The notes: a model not told the origin generated them from the letters alone. A stretch of DNA of 56,334 nt from Prochlorococcus sp. AG-402-L09 (GCA_003216715.1 QCIK01000010.1:1-56334); one strand, 5' to 3'. Shown: positions 10,348-20,182, counted from the stretch's first letter. Program-made: numbers and translations.

Positions 10348-11703
10348 ATGGCAAAATTTGAGGCCCATCTTAAATGCTCCTTTTGTGGTAAGGCGCAAGA
10401 TCAAGTGAGGAAACTCATTGCTGGTCCAGGAGTTTACATATGCGATGAATGTATCGACTTATGCAACGAAATTTTGGATGAAGAACTGATTGATAATCCA
10501 ACTCATCAAAAAAATGGACATGAGCAAAGCCGTAAAGCTAAAGCTGCCACAACAACAGCTAAACCTGCTCCAACTTTGGCTTCCATACCAAAGCCTATTG
10601 AAATTAAAAAGTTTTTAGATGATCAAGTAGTGGGGCAGGAACCAGCAAAAAAAATCTTATCAGTCGCTGTCTACAATCACTACAAGAGACTTGCATGGAA
10701 AGGTGATGGATCTGGCGAGACTGATTTAACAGCAACAAAATTGCAAAAATCTAATATTTTATTAATTGGGCCAACTGGATGCGGAAAGACATTACTTGCA
10801 CAAACATTAGCCGAAATGCTAGATGTTCCATTTGCTGTCGCTGATGCAACAACTCTTACTGAAGCTGGATATGTTGGTGAGGATGTAGAAAATATTCTCT
10901 TACGTCTCCTACAAAAAGCAGATATGGATGTGGATTTAGCACAAAGAGGAATTATCTATATCGATGAAATTGACAAGATTGCTAGAAAAAGTGAAAACCC
11001 ATCTATTACCAGAGATGTTTCGGGAGAAGGCGTCCAGCAAGCTCTATTAAAAATGCTTGAGGGTACTACTGCTAACGTGCCACCACAAGGAGGCAGGAAG
11101 CATCCTTACGGTGATTCTATTCAAATTGATACCAGCCAAATACTCTTCATATGTGGTGGAGCATTTGTTGGTTTAGATGATGTAGTCCAAAAAAGACTTG
11201 GAAAAAATTCAATTGGTTTCATACCAAATGAAAATAGAGCCAGACCCAAATCAAATCGAGATCGTATTGGCGCAGACTTAATTAATGACCTAGAGCCTGA
11301 TGATCTAGTGAAATATGGCTTGATTCCAGAATTTATTGGAAGAATGCCTGTAAGTGCAATATTAGAACCATTAAATGCTAAAGCTCTTGAATCTATTCTC
11401 ACAGAGCCAAGAGATGCCTTGGTAAAACAATTTAGGACCTTATTAAGTATGGATAATGTAGAGCTTTCATTTGAAGAAGATGCTGTTGAAGCAATTGCAC
11501 AAGAAGCCTATAAAAGAAAAACTGGTGCTAGAGCTTTGCGAGGAATTGTTGAAGAAATAATGCTAGATTTAATGTATAGCCTTCCATCTCAAACGAAGAT
11601 TACAAGCTTCAATGTAACAAAAAAAATGGTTGATGAAATTACAGGCGGAAAAGTTGTTCCTCTATTATCGAATGAAAAACGAATCGTTAAGGAATCTGCC
11701 TAG
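10348..11703 (+). CDS. clpX: ClpX ATPase, unfoldase of the Clp protease
   Basis: ClpX is the hexameric AAA+ unfoldase that recognises substrates and feeds them to ClpP. The N-terminal zinc-binding domain shows C10, C13, C32 and C35. Walker A GPTGCGKT is at 141-148 and Walker B IIYIDE at 202-207. The ClpP-docking tripeptide IGF is at 289-291, which fits with clpP lying directly upstream. Length is 451 residues. A GAGG ribosome binding site precedes the ATG. Confidence 0.97.
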   Translation: MAKFEAHLKCSFCGKAQDQVRKLIAGPGVYICDECIDLCNEILDEELIDNPTHQKNGHEQSRKAKAATTTAKPAPTLASIPKPIEIKKFLDDQVVGQEPAKKILSVAVYNHYKRLAWKGDGSGETDLTATKLQKSNILLIGPTGCGKTLLAQTLAEMLDVPFAVADATTLTEAGYVGEDVENILLRLLQKADMDVDLAQRGIIYIDEIDKIARKSENPSITRDVSGEGVQQALLKMLEGTTANVPPQGGRKHPYGDSIQIDTSQILFICGGAFVGLDDVVQKRLGKNSIGFIPNENRARPKSNRDRIGADLINDLEPDDLVKYGLIPEFIGRMPVSAILEPLNAKALESILTEPRDALVKQFRTLLSMDNVELSFEEDAVEAIAQEAYKRKTGARALRGIVEEIMLDLMYSLPSQTKITSFNVTKKMVDEITGGKVVPLLSNEKRIVKESA

Positions 11704-11857
11704 AAAGAATCAACTTGTTGATTATTATTATTAAGAAGAACTAGAAAAATCATAAAATTTTGAAGAATTAAATTAGTCAAGTATTTATTCAATAATTTTA
11801 AACTTAGATTATGATCAATTAAATCAATATTAAATTCATAAATAACTTTAATTGCAA

Positions 11858-13558
11858 ATGATAAATGCTTATGAGCCATTACACCATAAATATCGCCCAA
11901 CAAGCTTTGATCAGCTTATTGGGCAAGGTCCAATTACATCTACATTAAAACAGGCTTTAATCAGTAATCGTATTGCCCCTGCATATATATTTTCTGGACC
12001 TAGAGGAACAGGTAAAACATCAAGTGCAAGAATTTTTGCAAAATCTTTAAATTGTTTACGAACTGAAAAGGCTACAACCGAACCTTGTGGTGAATGTGAA
12101 CTCTGTAAAGGGATTAACTTAGGCAATGCATTAGACATAATTGAAATTGATGCTGCTTCAAATACTGGTGTTGAAAATATTCGTGAATTAATAGAACGGT
12201 CTAAATTTGCTCCTGCAAAAGCTCGCTGGAAAGTTTATGTCATAGATGAATGCCATATGCTTTCAACCGCAGCTTTTAATGCACTTCTAAAAACATTGGA
12301 AGAACCACCTAGTCAAGTTGTATTTATTCTTGCGACAACAGACCCTCAACGCGTTTTACCTACAATTCTTAGTAGATGTATGCGCTTTGATTTTAAAAGA
12401 ATAGGTTTGAATGATTTAGAAAGTCATTTAATCAATATTGCCAAAAAAGAAGATATTGTGATCAACAAAGAGGCAATATCATTAATTGCAAAACATTCTC
12501 AAGGAGGATTAAGAGATGCAGAAAGCTTACTTGATCAAGTCAGTTTGCTTCCTCCACCAATAACTAAAGCAAATATCGTTAACCTAATAGGCTCCATACC
12601 AGAAGAAGATTTAATTATATTAGCTGAATCATTAATAAATAAAGATCCAAATTCTATTTTAAATATTTGCAATCGCTTAATTAATCAAGGTAAAGAACCA
12701 ATTGCTATTTTACAAGGAATAGCATCTATATTACGAGACTTAGTTATCAAAAAAGTTACAGATAATCCAAGTAATTTATATAATATTTCACAAGAGAATA
12801 GTGAGAATTTAAAAAACTTAGCAGATTCAATCACTCTTAAGGAAATACTCAAGCTTCAGGCTAAATTCAAAGGGTCAGAAAGCTATATCAGGAATAGTAA
12901 TCAGCCAAAATTATGGCTAGAAATTCAATTGCTAGGAATGCTATCAAATGAAGATTCTAAAGAAAATAATAGAGAAATACCAACCTTCAGTAAAACAAAA
13001 TCAATAGTTTCTGATCTTAAAGATAAGAATTATACAACAGACATAACAGAGTCAAATAATAAAAAAGAATTAATAAAAAATATCTCCTTAAAAGAAGAAG
13101 AATCACACCAAAAAGAAAATATAAATCTTGATGCTATTTGGAACAATGTGATAGCAATGTTAGAGCTTCCTTCAACCAAAATGCTACTTTCACAACAAGC
13201 TAAATTAATAAATTTGAACTCAGATTCTGCTGAAATTTCAATTTCAGAAAAATGGATAAATATGATTCAAAGTCGCAAAGGTCTTATTGAAGATGCTTTT
13301 TATAAAGCAAGAGGATCCTCAACTAAGGTTATTTTAATACAACATAAAGATAACTTATATAATCATAAAAAAAGTAATGCCAATACTAGCCAAATTGAAC
13401 AAAATAAAGAATTTAAAATTAATGGAGAAGCTAATAAAAATAATTTAGAGGAAAAGAAAAAAATTAACTCAAACAAGAATTTAGATTCAAATTCTATTGA
13501 TCAAAAAGCTAAGCAATTTGCAGATTTTTTTAATGGAGAAATAGTGAATCTTGAATGA
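11858..13558 (+). CDS. dnaX: DNA polymerase III subunits gamma/tau
   Basis: DnaX is the clamp-loader ATPase of the replicative polymerase. Counting from the ATG at 11858, Walker A GPRGTGKT is at 47-54, zinc-ligand cysteines are at 66, 77, 80 and 83, DECHM follows, and SRC is the sensor motif. An in-frame TTG two codons upstream is a less likely start. The protein has 566 residues. From about residue 370 it becomes Lys/Asn/Glu-rich and low in complexity, with a more ordered block around 425-490. No DnaX intein is present, and no convincing internal frameshift site for making gamma was found. Confidence 0.93.
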   Translation: MINAYEPLHHKYRPTSFDQLIGQGPITSTLKQALISNRIAPAYIFSGPRGTGKTSSARIFAKSLNCLRTEKATTEPCGECELCKGINLGNALDIIEIDAASNTGVENIRELIERSKFAPAKARWKVYVIDECHMLSTAAFNALLKTLEEPPSQVVFILATTDPQRVLPTILSRCMRFDFKRIGLNDLESHLINIAKKEDIVINKEAISLIAKHSQGGLRDAESLLDQVSLLPPPITKANIVNLIGSIPEEDLIILAESLINKDPNSILNICNRLINQGKEPIAILQGIASILRDLVIKKVTDNPSNLYNISQENSENLKNLADSITLKEILKLQAKFKGSESYIRNSNQPKLWLEIQLLGMLSNEDSKENNREIPTFSKTKSIVSDLKDKNYTTDITESNNKKELIKNISLKEEESHQKENINLDAIWNNVIAMLELPSTKMLLSQQAKLINLNSDSAEISISEKWINMIQSRKGLIEDAFYKARGSSTKVILIQHKDNLYNHKKSNANTSQIEQNKEFKINGEANKNNLEEKKKINSNKNLDSNSIDQKAKQFADFFNGEIVNLE

Positions 13559-13567
13559 AAAACTTCA

Positions 13568-14896
13568 TCAAGAACCAACATGATCAGTTTTTTCCCAAAT
13601 CAAAGTCTTTCGAAATAATGACATCTTAAATACTATAAATGGTATGACAATAAACCAATGTGAAAGATAAATTGTGGCTCCAAGTATATTAATCAAATTA
13701 GGTGAGGGTAATCTTGGACCTTCACTATTTTTAGAACAACCTTTGTAATAAGCTAAACTAGAGATACCAAAAGCAACTATAGATAAAGGCCAATATAATG
13801 GCATTTTAAATAAAATAATTGATACAGCACAATCTATAAATGATACAACTGGTAAGACATATTGCAATAAGAAAAAACAAGCTAAATCTAATTTTTTGAA
13901 ATTTGATAAACGCTTTGAAATCAATAAAGGCCAGTAATCAAAAAACCTTTGCAAACCACCTTCAGCCCATCTTTTTCTTTGTCGAAATAAAGCAGACAAT
14001 GATTCCACTGCTTCCTCTTGAATAGGTGGATCCCACATTATTACTATTGGCGATCGGGTTAATAAAAACCGGAAACTTAAATCTAAATCATCAGTGATAG
14101 TTTGTTCATTAAATCCTCCACAAGATTCAAGAACTTGTCTATTAATCAATTGTCCATTTCCTCTTAACTCAGATACACCCCCACAAGCAAGTCTGCCTCT
14201 TTGAATAACAGCATCCATTGCCATCTCCATTGCTTGATAAGCAGCAATTGGATTTAACTCACAATTCACAACTGATTTTCTTAACTGCACACCGGACCAT
14301 CCACCATTCAAAGCAAGAGCTATGGCTCTAAGTAATATATTGCTCTGTAATTGTGCATCAGCATCGAGAATAAATAACCATTCTCCATCCGTTTTATTCA
14401 AAACAGAATTGAGAGCTCCTGATTTACCACCACCACTCATCAGTGGACGACTTAAAACGTTAATTCTAGAGAAACTTGTACGTAGTTTTTGTAATAAATC
14501 AGGTGTTTGATCTTGACTTCCATCATCAATTATCCATAGAGAAAGCTTCTCCTCTGGGTATTCAATTGATAAAAGTCTTGAAACCAATCTCTCTATTACA
14601 TTTTCTTCATCACGTGCTGCCACCAACACATCCACTTTGGGAAGAGTTTCAAAAAATTTTTCATCTTTAATTGAATACTCATTTGGTAATTTATAATTGT
14701 CTCTGCGATCTCTTAAAACAACTCTTAACCCATACCCACCCAATAACACAGCTAAGGTAATTGCAGGAAATAAATTCTTGCTAGGCTCCATCAAATGAGG
14801 AAAAATTCCTGCCAAAGTGCAGCAAATCAAAAACAATATTGATTTAATGCGTCGGTTTTCTCCACTGATTTTGGCTAAAGCCATGGAGTATTCCAT
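13568..14896 (-). CDS. Membrane glycosyltransferase, family 2
   Basis: This is a processive-type GT2 enzyme that should transfer a sugar from a nucleotide donor at the cytoplasmic face of a membrane. The GT2 motifs are clear: DDG at 124-126, DAD at 178-180, TDD at 268-270 and QRKRW at 306-310 (the Q-x-x-R-W of cellulose/hyaluronan/ceramide-type enzymes). Hydrophobic segments lie at about 17-35 and 42-60, with more after residue 335. A second ATG four codons later (14884), preceded by GGA, is an equally good start. It follows the SpoIID-like gene on the same strand by about 33 bases. The product (cell-wall glycan, glycolipid or polysaccharide) cannot be told from sequence. Confidence 0.82.
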   Translation of the reverse strand: MEYSMALAKISGENRRIKSILFLICCTLAGIFPHLMEPSKNLFPAITLAVLLGGYGLRVVLRDRRDNYKLPNEYSIKDEKFFETLPKVDVLVAARDEENVIERLVSRLLSIEYPEEKLSLWIIDDGSQDQTPDLLQKLRTSFSRINVLSRPLMSGGGKSGALNSVLNKTDGEWLFILDADAQLQSNILLRAIALALNGGWSGVQLRKSVVNCELNPIAAYQAMEMAMDAVIQRGRLACGGVSELRGNGQLINRQVLESCGGFNEQTITDDLDLSFRFLLTRSPIVIMWDPPIQEEAVESLSALFRQRKRWAEGGLQRFFDYWPLLISKRLSNFKKLDLACFFLLQYVLPVVSFIDCAVSIILFKMPLYWPLSIVAFGISSLAYYKGCSKNSEGPRLPSPNLINILGATIYLSHWFIVIPFIVFKMSLFRKTLIWEKTDHVGS

Positions 14897-14929
14897 TTAT
14901 CAACTAATGACTCTAAGAGGCTTTCATCA

Positions 14930-16483
14930 CTAAGGCAAAAATCCATATTTAGTTTTTGGATAATAATGAGAAAGAATTTGTTTGGTAGTCCATCCATTTT
15001 TTGCTAACTCTATAGCCCCAGACTGAGACATTCCTGCTCCATGACCAAAACCTCCGCCAGAAAAAAGCCATTTACCTTCTTTAATTTCGTTAACAACAAA
15101 TAATGTGCTTGGTAATTGCCTGAGAACGCCTCGAATGTCATCAAGTTTAAGGAAAATTTCTGATCCAGCCTTTCCTTCAATTGTCAACGCAGTGACTCTC
15201 CCACTAGTTCCTCTCTTCTCAACCTTAATTTTATTTGGATGAAAAGAACTGCTAACTTTTTTTGCTTGATTGAGCTGTTTAGATATGTGAAATGACTCTA
15301 GTGTTCTTTCCCATCTGAAAAGTGGATGATCAGAACCAAAAGCCTCAGACTTTGAGAATAAAAAAGATTTCAAATATTTTTCATTAGATAGAGGTAAATC
15401 AACCGTTCGAGTCCACGATTTTGGCCCATCCAGACGCATTTGCAGATAAGGAACTTCATTAATTGACCATGCTTCATCGACCGAGGCCATTACTCCACCA
15501 TTTGTAGCGTGATAAACAGTATTTATTGGCTTATTTTTCCAGGTCAGAATTATGCCAGAAGTTTTTTTTATGGCCGTTTTAATTTTTTGAGTGGCTTTAG
15601 ATGGATCCTTGTAAACCTGACATTGGGTATCACTGCAAAGATTGTATCCATCAACATTGAATCTATGACTATTAGCCACGGCCCAAGTTCTAGCTAAAAC
15701 AGCCTGCGCTGCTAATGCTGCTTCAGGAGAGCTTGCCCCTATTTCATAAGGAACTACTCCATTTAAATATCTCTCAATCGGGACATGCTCAACTAAAGTC
15801 CAACTTCCATAAGCATCTGGCTGGATAGAAAACGGACCCACATAGATTCCCTTTCCCCAGCGCAACCCATCAGGGGCATGCAAAGAAATAGGCCCTTTGA
15901 GAGCAATCTTTCCATTATTTCCATCTAGATAAGGAAAAACAGTCTTTGAAACTTTTATTTTTTGATAAGTAGACTTAATTGATGGTGGAATCTTGATGTG
16001 GCCCGAGACCCAAACCTCCCAATCAAAAGGATGAGCAATGGTTGATTCAATCCCTATATTTTTTAAATCATTTGCCAATCTTTCAGCAGACTCAAAACTT
16101 GCGAAGGGACCGATTGTCTGACGAACAAATACTTTTGGTTGAATTAATTGTTCTGCTCGCCAACCAATATTAATTGCTTTAGCCTTTCGAATAACTCCAT
16201 TAGCATCTTTCAGAGTCAAATTTCTGCCATTGCTTACAAGTCTCAACGCTGGAGAATTATTATTACCAATGATTTCCTTTCCTAAATATGGCTTGATTCC
16301 AACGAGCAGCACATTTTTTTCTAGACTAATTAAAGGGGTATTAGGAACTGCCTGATGAGTTGCGAAAACCTCAACTTTGCGTGGACTGGCAATACAAACT
16401 TGATTTGCATCATGGACGCCAGTAAAGAGAAGCAAACCACAAATAAAGAAATGCTTTTGCCCCTGTGAATAACTTTTAATCAC
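14930..16483 (-). CDS. SpoIID/LytB domain protein with SPOR-like segment
   Basis: This exported 517-residue protein has a hydrophobic signal-like stretch near residues 10-25. A SPOR-like repeat is suggested at about 116-160 (pattern GPFASFESAERLANDL), followed by a SpoIID/LytB domain. The hallmark GHGAGMSQSGA is at 480-490 and the AAQAVLARTWA block lies near 265. SpoIID of endospore formers is a peptidoglycan lytic transglycosylase; cyanobacterial homologues are common although these cells do not sporulate. The probable role is peptidoglycan remodelling in the periplasm. It is cotranscribed, by spacing, with the downstream GT2 enzyme. Confidence 0.87.
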   Translation of the reverse strand: MIKSYSQGQKHFFICGLLLFTGVHDANQVCIASPRKVEVFATHQAVPNTPLISLEKNVLLVGIKPYLGKEIIGNNNSPALRLVSNGRNLTLKDANGVIRKAKAINIGWRAEQLIQPKVFVRQTIGPFASFESAERLANDLKNIGIESTIAHPFDWEVWVSGHIKIPPSIKSTYQKIKVSKTVFPYLDGNNGKIALKGPISLHAPDGLRWGKGIYVGPFSIQPDAYGSWTLVEHVPIERYLNGVVPYEIGASSPEAALAAQAVLARTWAVANSHRFNVDGYNLCSDTQCQVYKDPSKATQKIKTAIKKTSGIILTWKNKPINTVYHATNGGVMASVDEAWSINEVPYLQMRLDGPKSWTRTVDLPLSNEKYLKSFLFSKSEAFGSDHPLFRWERTLESFHISKQLNQAKKVSSSFHPNKIKVEKRGTSGRVTALTIEGKAGSEIFLKLDDIRGVLRQLPSTLFVVNEIKEGKWLFSGGGFGHGAGMSQSGAIELAKNGWTTKQILSHYYPKTKYGFLP

Positions 16484-16523
16484 AACAAAAATCTCCGTTC
16501 AGCAAGAATTTAATAATTTTGGG

Positions 16524-16553
16524 TTGGCTTAAGTGAGCCTAAGGACGTATTCT
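16524..16553 (+). promoter_or_regulatory. candidate sigma-70 promoter for rpmI-rplT
   Basis: TTGGCT (16524-16529) and TATTCT (16548-16553) are separated by 18 bases and end 23 bases before the rpmI ATG. They match the bacterial -35 and -10 consensus at 4 of 6 positions each. The inverted repeat GGCT/AGCC overlaps the -35 region. Confidence 0.35.
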
Positions 16554-16576
16554 TATAAACTAACTATGCTTTATCA

Positions 16577-16774
16577 ATGCCAAAGCTCAAGACCCGCAAA
16601 GCTGCTGCAAAGCGGTTCAAAGCAACAGGCACTGGCAAGTTCATGAGACGTCGTGCATTTCACAATCACTTACTCGACCACAAGAGTCCCAAATTAAAAA
16701 GGCACCTTAAAACAAAAGCAGTCGTAGATGAACGTGATGCCGAAAATGTAAGCCTCATGCTTCCCTATGCATAA
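16577..16774 (+). CDS. rpmI: 50S ribosomal protein L35
   Basis: This 65-residue, strongly basic protein has the L35 pattern: [13 protein letters not shown] at the N-terminus, then the central [10 protein letters not shown] segment and KSPKLKRHL. It is a component of the large ribosomal subunit. rplT follows after 52 bases, the usual bacterial gene pair, but infC, which often precedes them, is not in the window at this place. Confidence 0.97.
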   Translation: MPKLKTRKAAAKRFKATGTGKFMRRRAFHNHLLDHKSPKLKRHLKTKAVVDERDAENVSLMLPYA

Positions 16775-16826
16775 TATTTATTAAAAACTTTTATTAGTTC
16801 AATTTCTTGATTTCTAATTATTAATT

Positions 16827-17174
16827 ATGGCACGCGTTAAAAGAGGTAATGTTGCTAGAAAACGTAGAAACAAAATCCTTCGTTTAGCTAGAGGATTTAG
16901 AGGAGGGAATGGAACTCTTTTCCGAACTGCAAACCAGAGAGTAATGAAAGCTCTTTGTAATGCTTATAGGGACAGAAGAAGAAGAAAGCGTGATTTCAGA
17001 AGACTTTGGATAGCTAGAATCAATGCAGGAGCTAGATTAAATGGCTTAAGTTATAGCAGATTTATGGGTGGCTTAAAGAAAGCAGATGTAAGAATCAATA
17101 GAAAAATGTTGGCTCAACTAGCAGTGACAGATCCTAAAACATTCACAAATATTGCAGTTACATCAAAAGGATAA
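16827..17174 (+). CDS. rplT: 50S ribosomal protein L20
   Basis: At 115 residues this is a full-length L20, an early-assembly rRNA-binding protein of the large subunit. Typical features are the Arg/Lys-rich N-terminal helix ([15 protein letters not shown]), [15 protein letters not shown], and the C-terminal block with [12 protein letters not shown] and [11 protein letters not shown]. In several bacteria L20 represses its own operon. An obvious L20-type leader is not visible here. Confidence 0.98.
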   Translation: MARVKRGNVARKRRNKILRLARGFRGGNGTLFRTANQRVMKALCNAYRDRRRRKRDFRRLWIARINAGARLNGLSYSRFMGGLKKADVRINRKMLAQLAVTDPKTFTNIAVTSKG

Positions 17175-17291
17175 AAATGCTTAAATAATGTTTTTACTTT
17201 AAAGTAATGACTTGATAATTAATTAAGATAAAAGAATGCAGAAGAAATTCTAAAAATCAAGAATATTATGATAATAAATAATTACTATATG

Positions 17292-17316
17292 CTCAACAAA
17301 TTATTATTTGAGTTTT
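17292..17316 (+). terminator. weak hairpin followed by T-run
   Basis: CTCAA (17292-17296) can pair with TTGAG (17308-17312) and is followed by TTTT (17313-17316). The stem is only five base pairs with an 11-base loop, so this is a poor terminator candidate. It lies about 115 bases after rplT and six bases before the TPR gene start, where it could also affect translation. Confidence 0.2.
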
Positions 17317-17321
17317 AGATA

Positions 17322-17879
17322 ATGATGATTAATCTTCCTCAAACTTATTTAATAGGACTATGTTTGCTTTTAGTAATTATTGCTATTTTAGTAGGAAGAC
17401 AACTATATAAAGTAAGAAAAGATGAGCTAAAGCTAATCAAATTAGAGAAAGAAGATTCAAATACAAACGAAGATTCAGCTAAAATGTATGAATTAGCATC
17501 GGTTCAATTAAAGAAGAGATTATATCCTCAAGCCACCTCAACCTTAAAACAAGCCTTGAAAAAACTTGATGGTGAACCTCAGGAAGCTAAGGCACTTATA
17601 GAAAATGCATTAGGCTTTGCACTTGCTGCTCAAAATGACTTTAAATCTGCAGTTATTCATTACAAAAAAGCAATAACAGCAAAATCTGAATATCCAGTTG
17701 CACTAAATAATCTAGGGTTCGCTTATCAAAGATTACTAAAAGAAGATGAAGCTTATAAAAACTATCAAGAGGTTTTAAAACTAGATCCTAATAACAAAAC
17801 TGCAATCTCTCAAATTAAAAGACTTGAACGTATAATTGGAAAAGATAAAGATCAATTATTGAATAAAAAAGGTTTCTAA
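17322..17879 (+). CDS. ycf37: Membrane-anchored TPR protein, Ycf37-like
   Basis: This 185-residue protein has an N-terminal transmembrane helix (about 8-24), a charged linker, and two to three tetratricopeptide repeats from about 50 to 165 (for example SEYPVALNNLGFAYQRLLKEDEA). The size and layout (one membrane anchor, then the sequence YELASVQLKKRLYPQA) resemble Ycf37, a thylakoid protein that helps assemble or stabilise photosystem I. Two consecutive ATG codons begin the frame. TPR proteins are easily confused, so the Ycf37 assignment is moderate and the TPR assignment is strong. Confidence 0.7.
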   Translation: MMINLPQTYLIGLCLLLVIIAILVGRQLYKVRKDELKLIKLEKEDSNTNEDSAKMYELASVQLKKRLYPQATSTLKQALKKLDGEPQEAKALIENALGFALAAQNDFKSAVIHYKKAITAKSEYPVALNNLGFAYQRLLKEDEAYKNYQEVLKLDPNNKTAISQIKRLERIIGKDKDQLLNKKGF

Positions 17880-17908
17880 ATAAATTTTAATTCATCATAT
17901 TTTTACCC

Positions 17909-18715
17909 ATGCAAAAATCAAATCAATTTCTCAAAATAGGAAATAAAGAATTCAAAAGTCGGCTTCTTGTTGGAACTGGTAAATACTCATCATTGGAAGT
18001 CATGCAAAAAAGCCTGATAAATACAAAATGTGAAATAGTTACTGTCGCAGTAAGGAGAATTCAAGGACTAGAGGATGGACATAAAGGATTAATGGAATCA
18101 ATCGATTGGAAAAGCATATGGATGCTTCCAAACACTGCAGGATGTTCAAATGCTGAAGAAGCTATTCGAATAGCACGACTAGGTAGGGAGTTAGCTAAGT
18201 TGGCAGGCCAAGAGAATAATAATTTTGTCAAATTAGAAGTAATTCCTGACAAAAAATATTTATTACCCGACCCAATTGGAACTTTAAAAGCAGCAGAACA
18301 ATTAGTTAAAGAAGGATTTACTGTCCTTCCATATATAAATTGTGATCCATTAATTGCTAAACAACTTGAAGAAATTGGATGTGCAACTGTTATGCCTCTT
18401 GGTTCTCCAATTGGATCTGCTCAAGGTATAAAAAATGCAGCAAACATTGCCATGATTATAGAAGAATCTCGAATCCCAATAATTATTGATGCAGGTATTG
18501 GAGTTCCCAGTGAAGCAGCTCAAGCATTGGAAATGGGTGCAGATGGGGTTCTAATAAATAGTGCTATTGCTTTAGCTAAAGACCCAATTTTAATGGCTGA
18601 AGCCTTCTCTAAAGCCACTGAAGCTGGCAGAGATGCTTATTTATCAGGAAGACTCAACAAGCAGCTACTTGCCAACCCGAGCTCTCCATTAGATGGAGTT
18701 ATTTCAAATAATTAG
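17909..18715 (+). CDS. thiG: Thiazole synthase
   Basis: ThiG forms the thiazole phosphate ring of thiamin from 1-deoxy-xylulose 5-phosphate, dehydroglycine and sulfur from ThiS thiocarboxylate. The Schiff-base lysine is K108 in VKLEVI. The segments [26 protein letters not shown] and [17 protein letters not shown] are typical of the family. Length is 268 residues. No thiS, thiO or thiF is adjacent, so the partners must be elsewhere. The 29-base gap from the TPR gene suggests cotranscription, and it leaves no room for a TPP riboswitch. Confidence 0.96.
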   Translation: MQKSNQFLKIGNKEFKSRLLVGTGKYSSLEVMQKSLINTKCEIVTVAVRRIQGLEDGHKGLMESIDWKSIWMLPNTAGCSNAEEAIRIARLGRELAKLAGQENNNFVKLEVIPDKKYLLPDPIGTLKAAEQLVKEGFTVLPYINCDPLIAKQLEEIGCATVMPLGSPIGSAQGIKNAANIAMIIEESRIPIIIDAGIGVPSEAAQALEMGADGVLINSAIALAKDPILMAEAFSKATEAGRDAYLSGRLNKQLLANPSSPLDGVISNN

Positions 18716-18764
18716 AGTAATTCGTTAAAAATTAGTAACGTAATAGGCTGATAAACAAAAAAAC

Positions 18765-18932
18765 ATGGCAGTCACTAGAGAAAGTCAAGGCAGGCTTAAC
18801 GTTTTTGCGGATGAACCAAAAATTGAAATACTTACAAAAAAAAGCAGTGGCAACAAAGGTTCTTGGCTTTTTACCCTTGCTGGAGTTATCCTGGTAATTG
18901 GGCTTATCGCATATTCTTTAACAATCAAGTGA
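18765..18932 (+). CDS. psb34: Psb34-like photosystem II assembly small protein
   Basis: This 55-residue frame starts at ATG 18765 and ends with TGA 18930-18932. Residues 1-30 are polar with the motif GRLNVFADEP, and one transmembrane helix covers about 33-52. The N-terminal GRLNxFAxEPK pattern followed by a single helix matches my memory of Psb34 (Synechocystis Ssl1498), which binds photosystem II assembly intermediates at CP47 and resembles high-light-inducible proteins in its N-terminal part. It lacks the chlorophyll-binding ExxNGR helix of true Hlips. Confidence 0.75.
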   Translation: MAVTRESQGRLNVFADEPKIEILTKKSSGNKGSWLFTLAGVILVIGLIAYSLTIK

Positions 18933-18988
18933 AACCCTTGTAGTAGCTTGAATAATATGAGCATTTGCTCTTTCTTTTGGAGTTTAGA

Positions 18989-20182
18989 GTGAAAGTTTTC
19001 GTTCTTGGTGGTGACGGCTTCTGCGGATGGCCTTGTGCAGTAAATCTTGCTGACAAGGGTCATGATGTATTCATCGTGGATAACCTCAGTCGTCGAAAAA
19101 TCGATATAGACCTTGAAGTTGAATCCTTAACTCCAATTACGAGTATTGGTGAAAGGATTAAAGCTTGGTCTGAGATAGGTGGAAGACCTATTCAATTTAT
19201 TCATTTAGATCTTGCCTCTGAATATCAAAAGCTTTTAGATCTTTTGATCGAGGAAAAGCCTGATTCAATAATTCATTTTGCTGAACAGCGTGCTGCTCCA
19301 TATTCCATGAAAAGCAGCGCAACCAAGAGATATACGGTTGATAACAATGTCAATGGAACTCATAATCTCCTGGCCGCAATTGTTGAATCGCAATTAGATA
19401 TTCACATTGTTCATCTTGGGACAATGGGGGTTTATGGATATGGGTCCCATAGAGGCGCGACCATTCCTGAAGGTTACTTAAAGGTGGAAGTACCTCAACC
19501 AGATGGCAGTCGTTTTGAAGAAGAAATCCTTCATCCTGCAAGTCCTGGAAGCGTTTATCACATGACAAAAACGCTTGATCAATTGCTCTTTCTTTACTAC
19601 AACAAAAACGACCAGATAAGAATCACTGATCTTCATCAAGGAATTGTATGGGGAACAAATACTGATGTCACAAGCCGTGATCCAAGACTGACTAATCGAT
19701 TTGACTATGACGGTGATTACGGAACAGTATTAAATCGATTTTTAATGCAGGCTGCCATTGGATATCCACTAACAGTTCATGGTACTGGCGGACAAACAAG
19801 AGCTTTTATTCATATTCAAGATTCAGTAAAATGTGTTCAACTAGCACTGGAGAACCCTCCAGAAAAAGGTGAAAGGGTGAAAATTTTTAACCAAATGACT
19901 GAAAGTCACCAAGTCGGAGAATTAGCTAAAAAAGTAGCCTCTCTCACTGGAGCAAAAATTAATTATCTGCCAAACCCAAGAAACGAAGCAGTCGAAAATG
20001 ATCTAATAGTAGATAATCGATGTTTTATTGAACTTGGATTAGATCCGACAACTCTCGATAATGGACTTTTAGAAGAAGTTGTTAATGTCGCGAAAAAATT
20101 CTCAAATAGATGTGATTTAAAACGAATACCTTGTGTATCTGCATGGACATCAACCCAAGCAAAGGCAATCAATAAATCCTAA
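18989..20182 (+). CDS. sqdB: UDP-sulfoquinovose synthase
   Basis: SqdB makes UDP-sulfoquinovose from UDP-glucose and sulfite, the head group of the sulfolipid SQDG, a major thylakoid lipid that spares phosphorus in oligotrophic cells. It is an SDR-type enzyme: an N-terminal nucleotide-binding motif (GGDGFCGWP), a TMGVYG strand, and the YHMTK catalytic Tyr/Lys pair. I place the start at GTG 18989 because GGAG lies seven bases before it and the Rossmann strand begins at once; a TTG eight codons upstream would add a non-family extension. Length is 397 residues. sqdX follows after 36 bases. Confidence 0.95.
   Translation: MKVFVLGGDGFCGWPCAVNLADKGHDVFIVDNLSRRKIDIDLEVESLTPITSIGERIKAWSEIGGRPIQFIHLDLASEYQKLLDLLIEEKPDSIIHFAEQRAAPYSMKSSATKRYTVDNNVNGTHNLLAAIVESQLDIHIVHLGTMGVYGYGSHRGATIPEGYLKVEVPQPDGSRFEEEILHPASPGSVYHMTKTLDQLLFLYYNKNDQIRITDLHQGIVWGTNTDVTSRDPRLTNRFDYDGDYGTVLNRFLMQAAIGYPLTVHGTGGQTRAFIHIQDSVKCVQLALENPPEKGERVKIFNQMTESHQVGELAKKVASLTGAKINYLPNPRNEAVENDLIVDNRCFIELGLDPTTLDNGLLEEVVNVAKKFSNRCDLKRIPCVSAWTSTQAKAINKS

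Noticed and set aside
13457-13463. A7 run in dnaX as a slippage site producing the gamma subunit
   Set aside because: It is only about 31 codons from the stop, so slippage would not give a gamma-like product, and no A-AAA-AAG heptamer is in the correct frame.
13551-13571. Possible two-way terminator between dnaX and the GT2 gene
   Set aside because: TTGA-TGAA can pair with TTCA-TCAA with a bulge, but it is G-C poor, has no T-run and overlaps coding sequence of both genes.
18785-19063. 92-codon minus-strand frame over psb34 and the sqdB start
   Set aside because: It is antisense to two better-supported genes and has no family resemblance.
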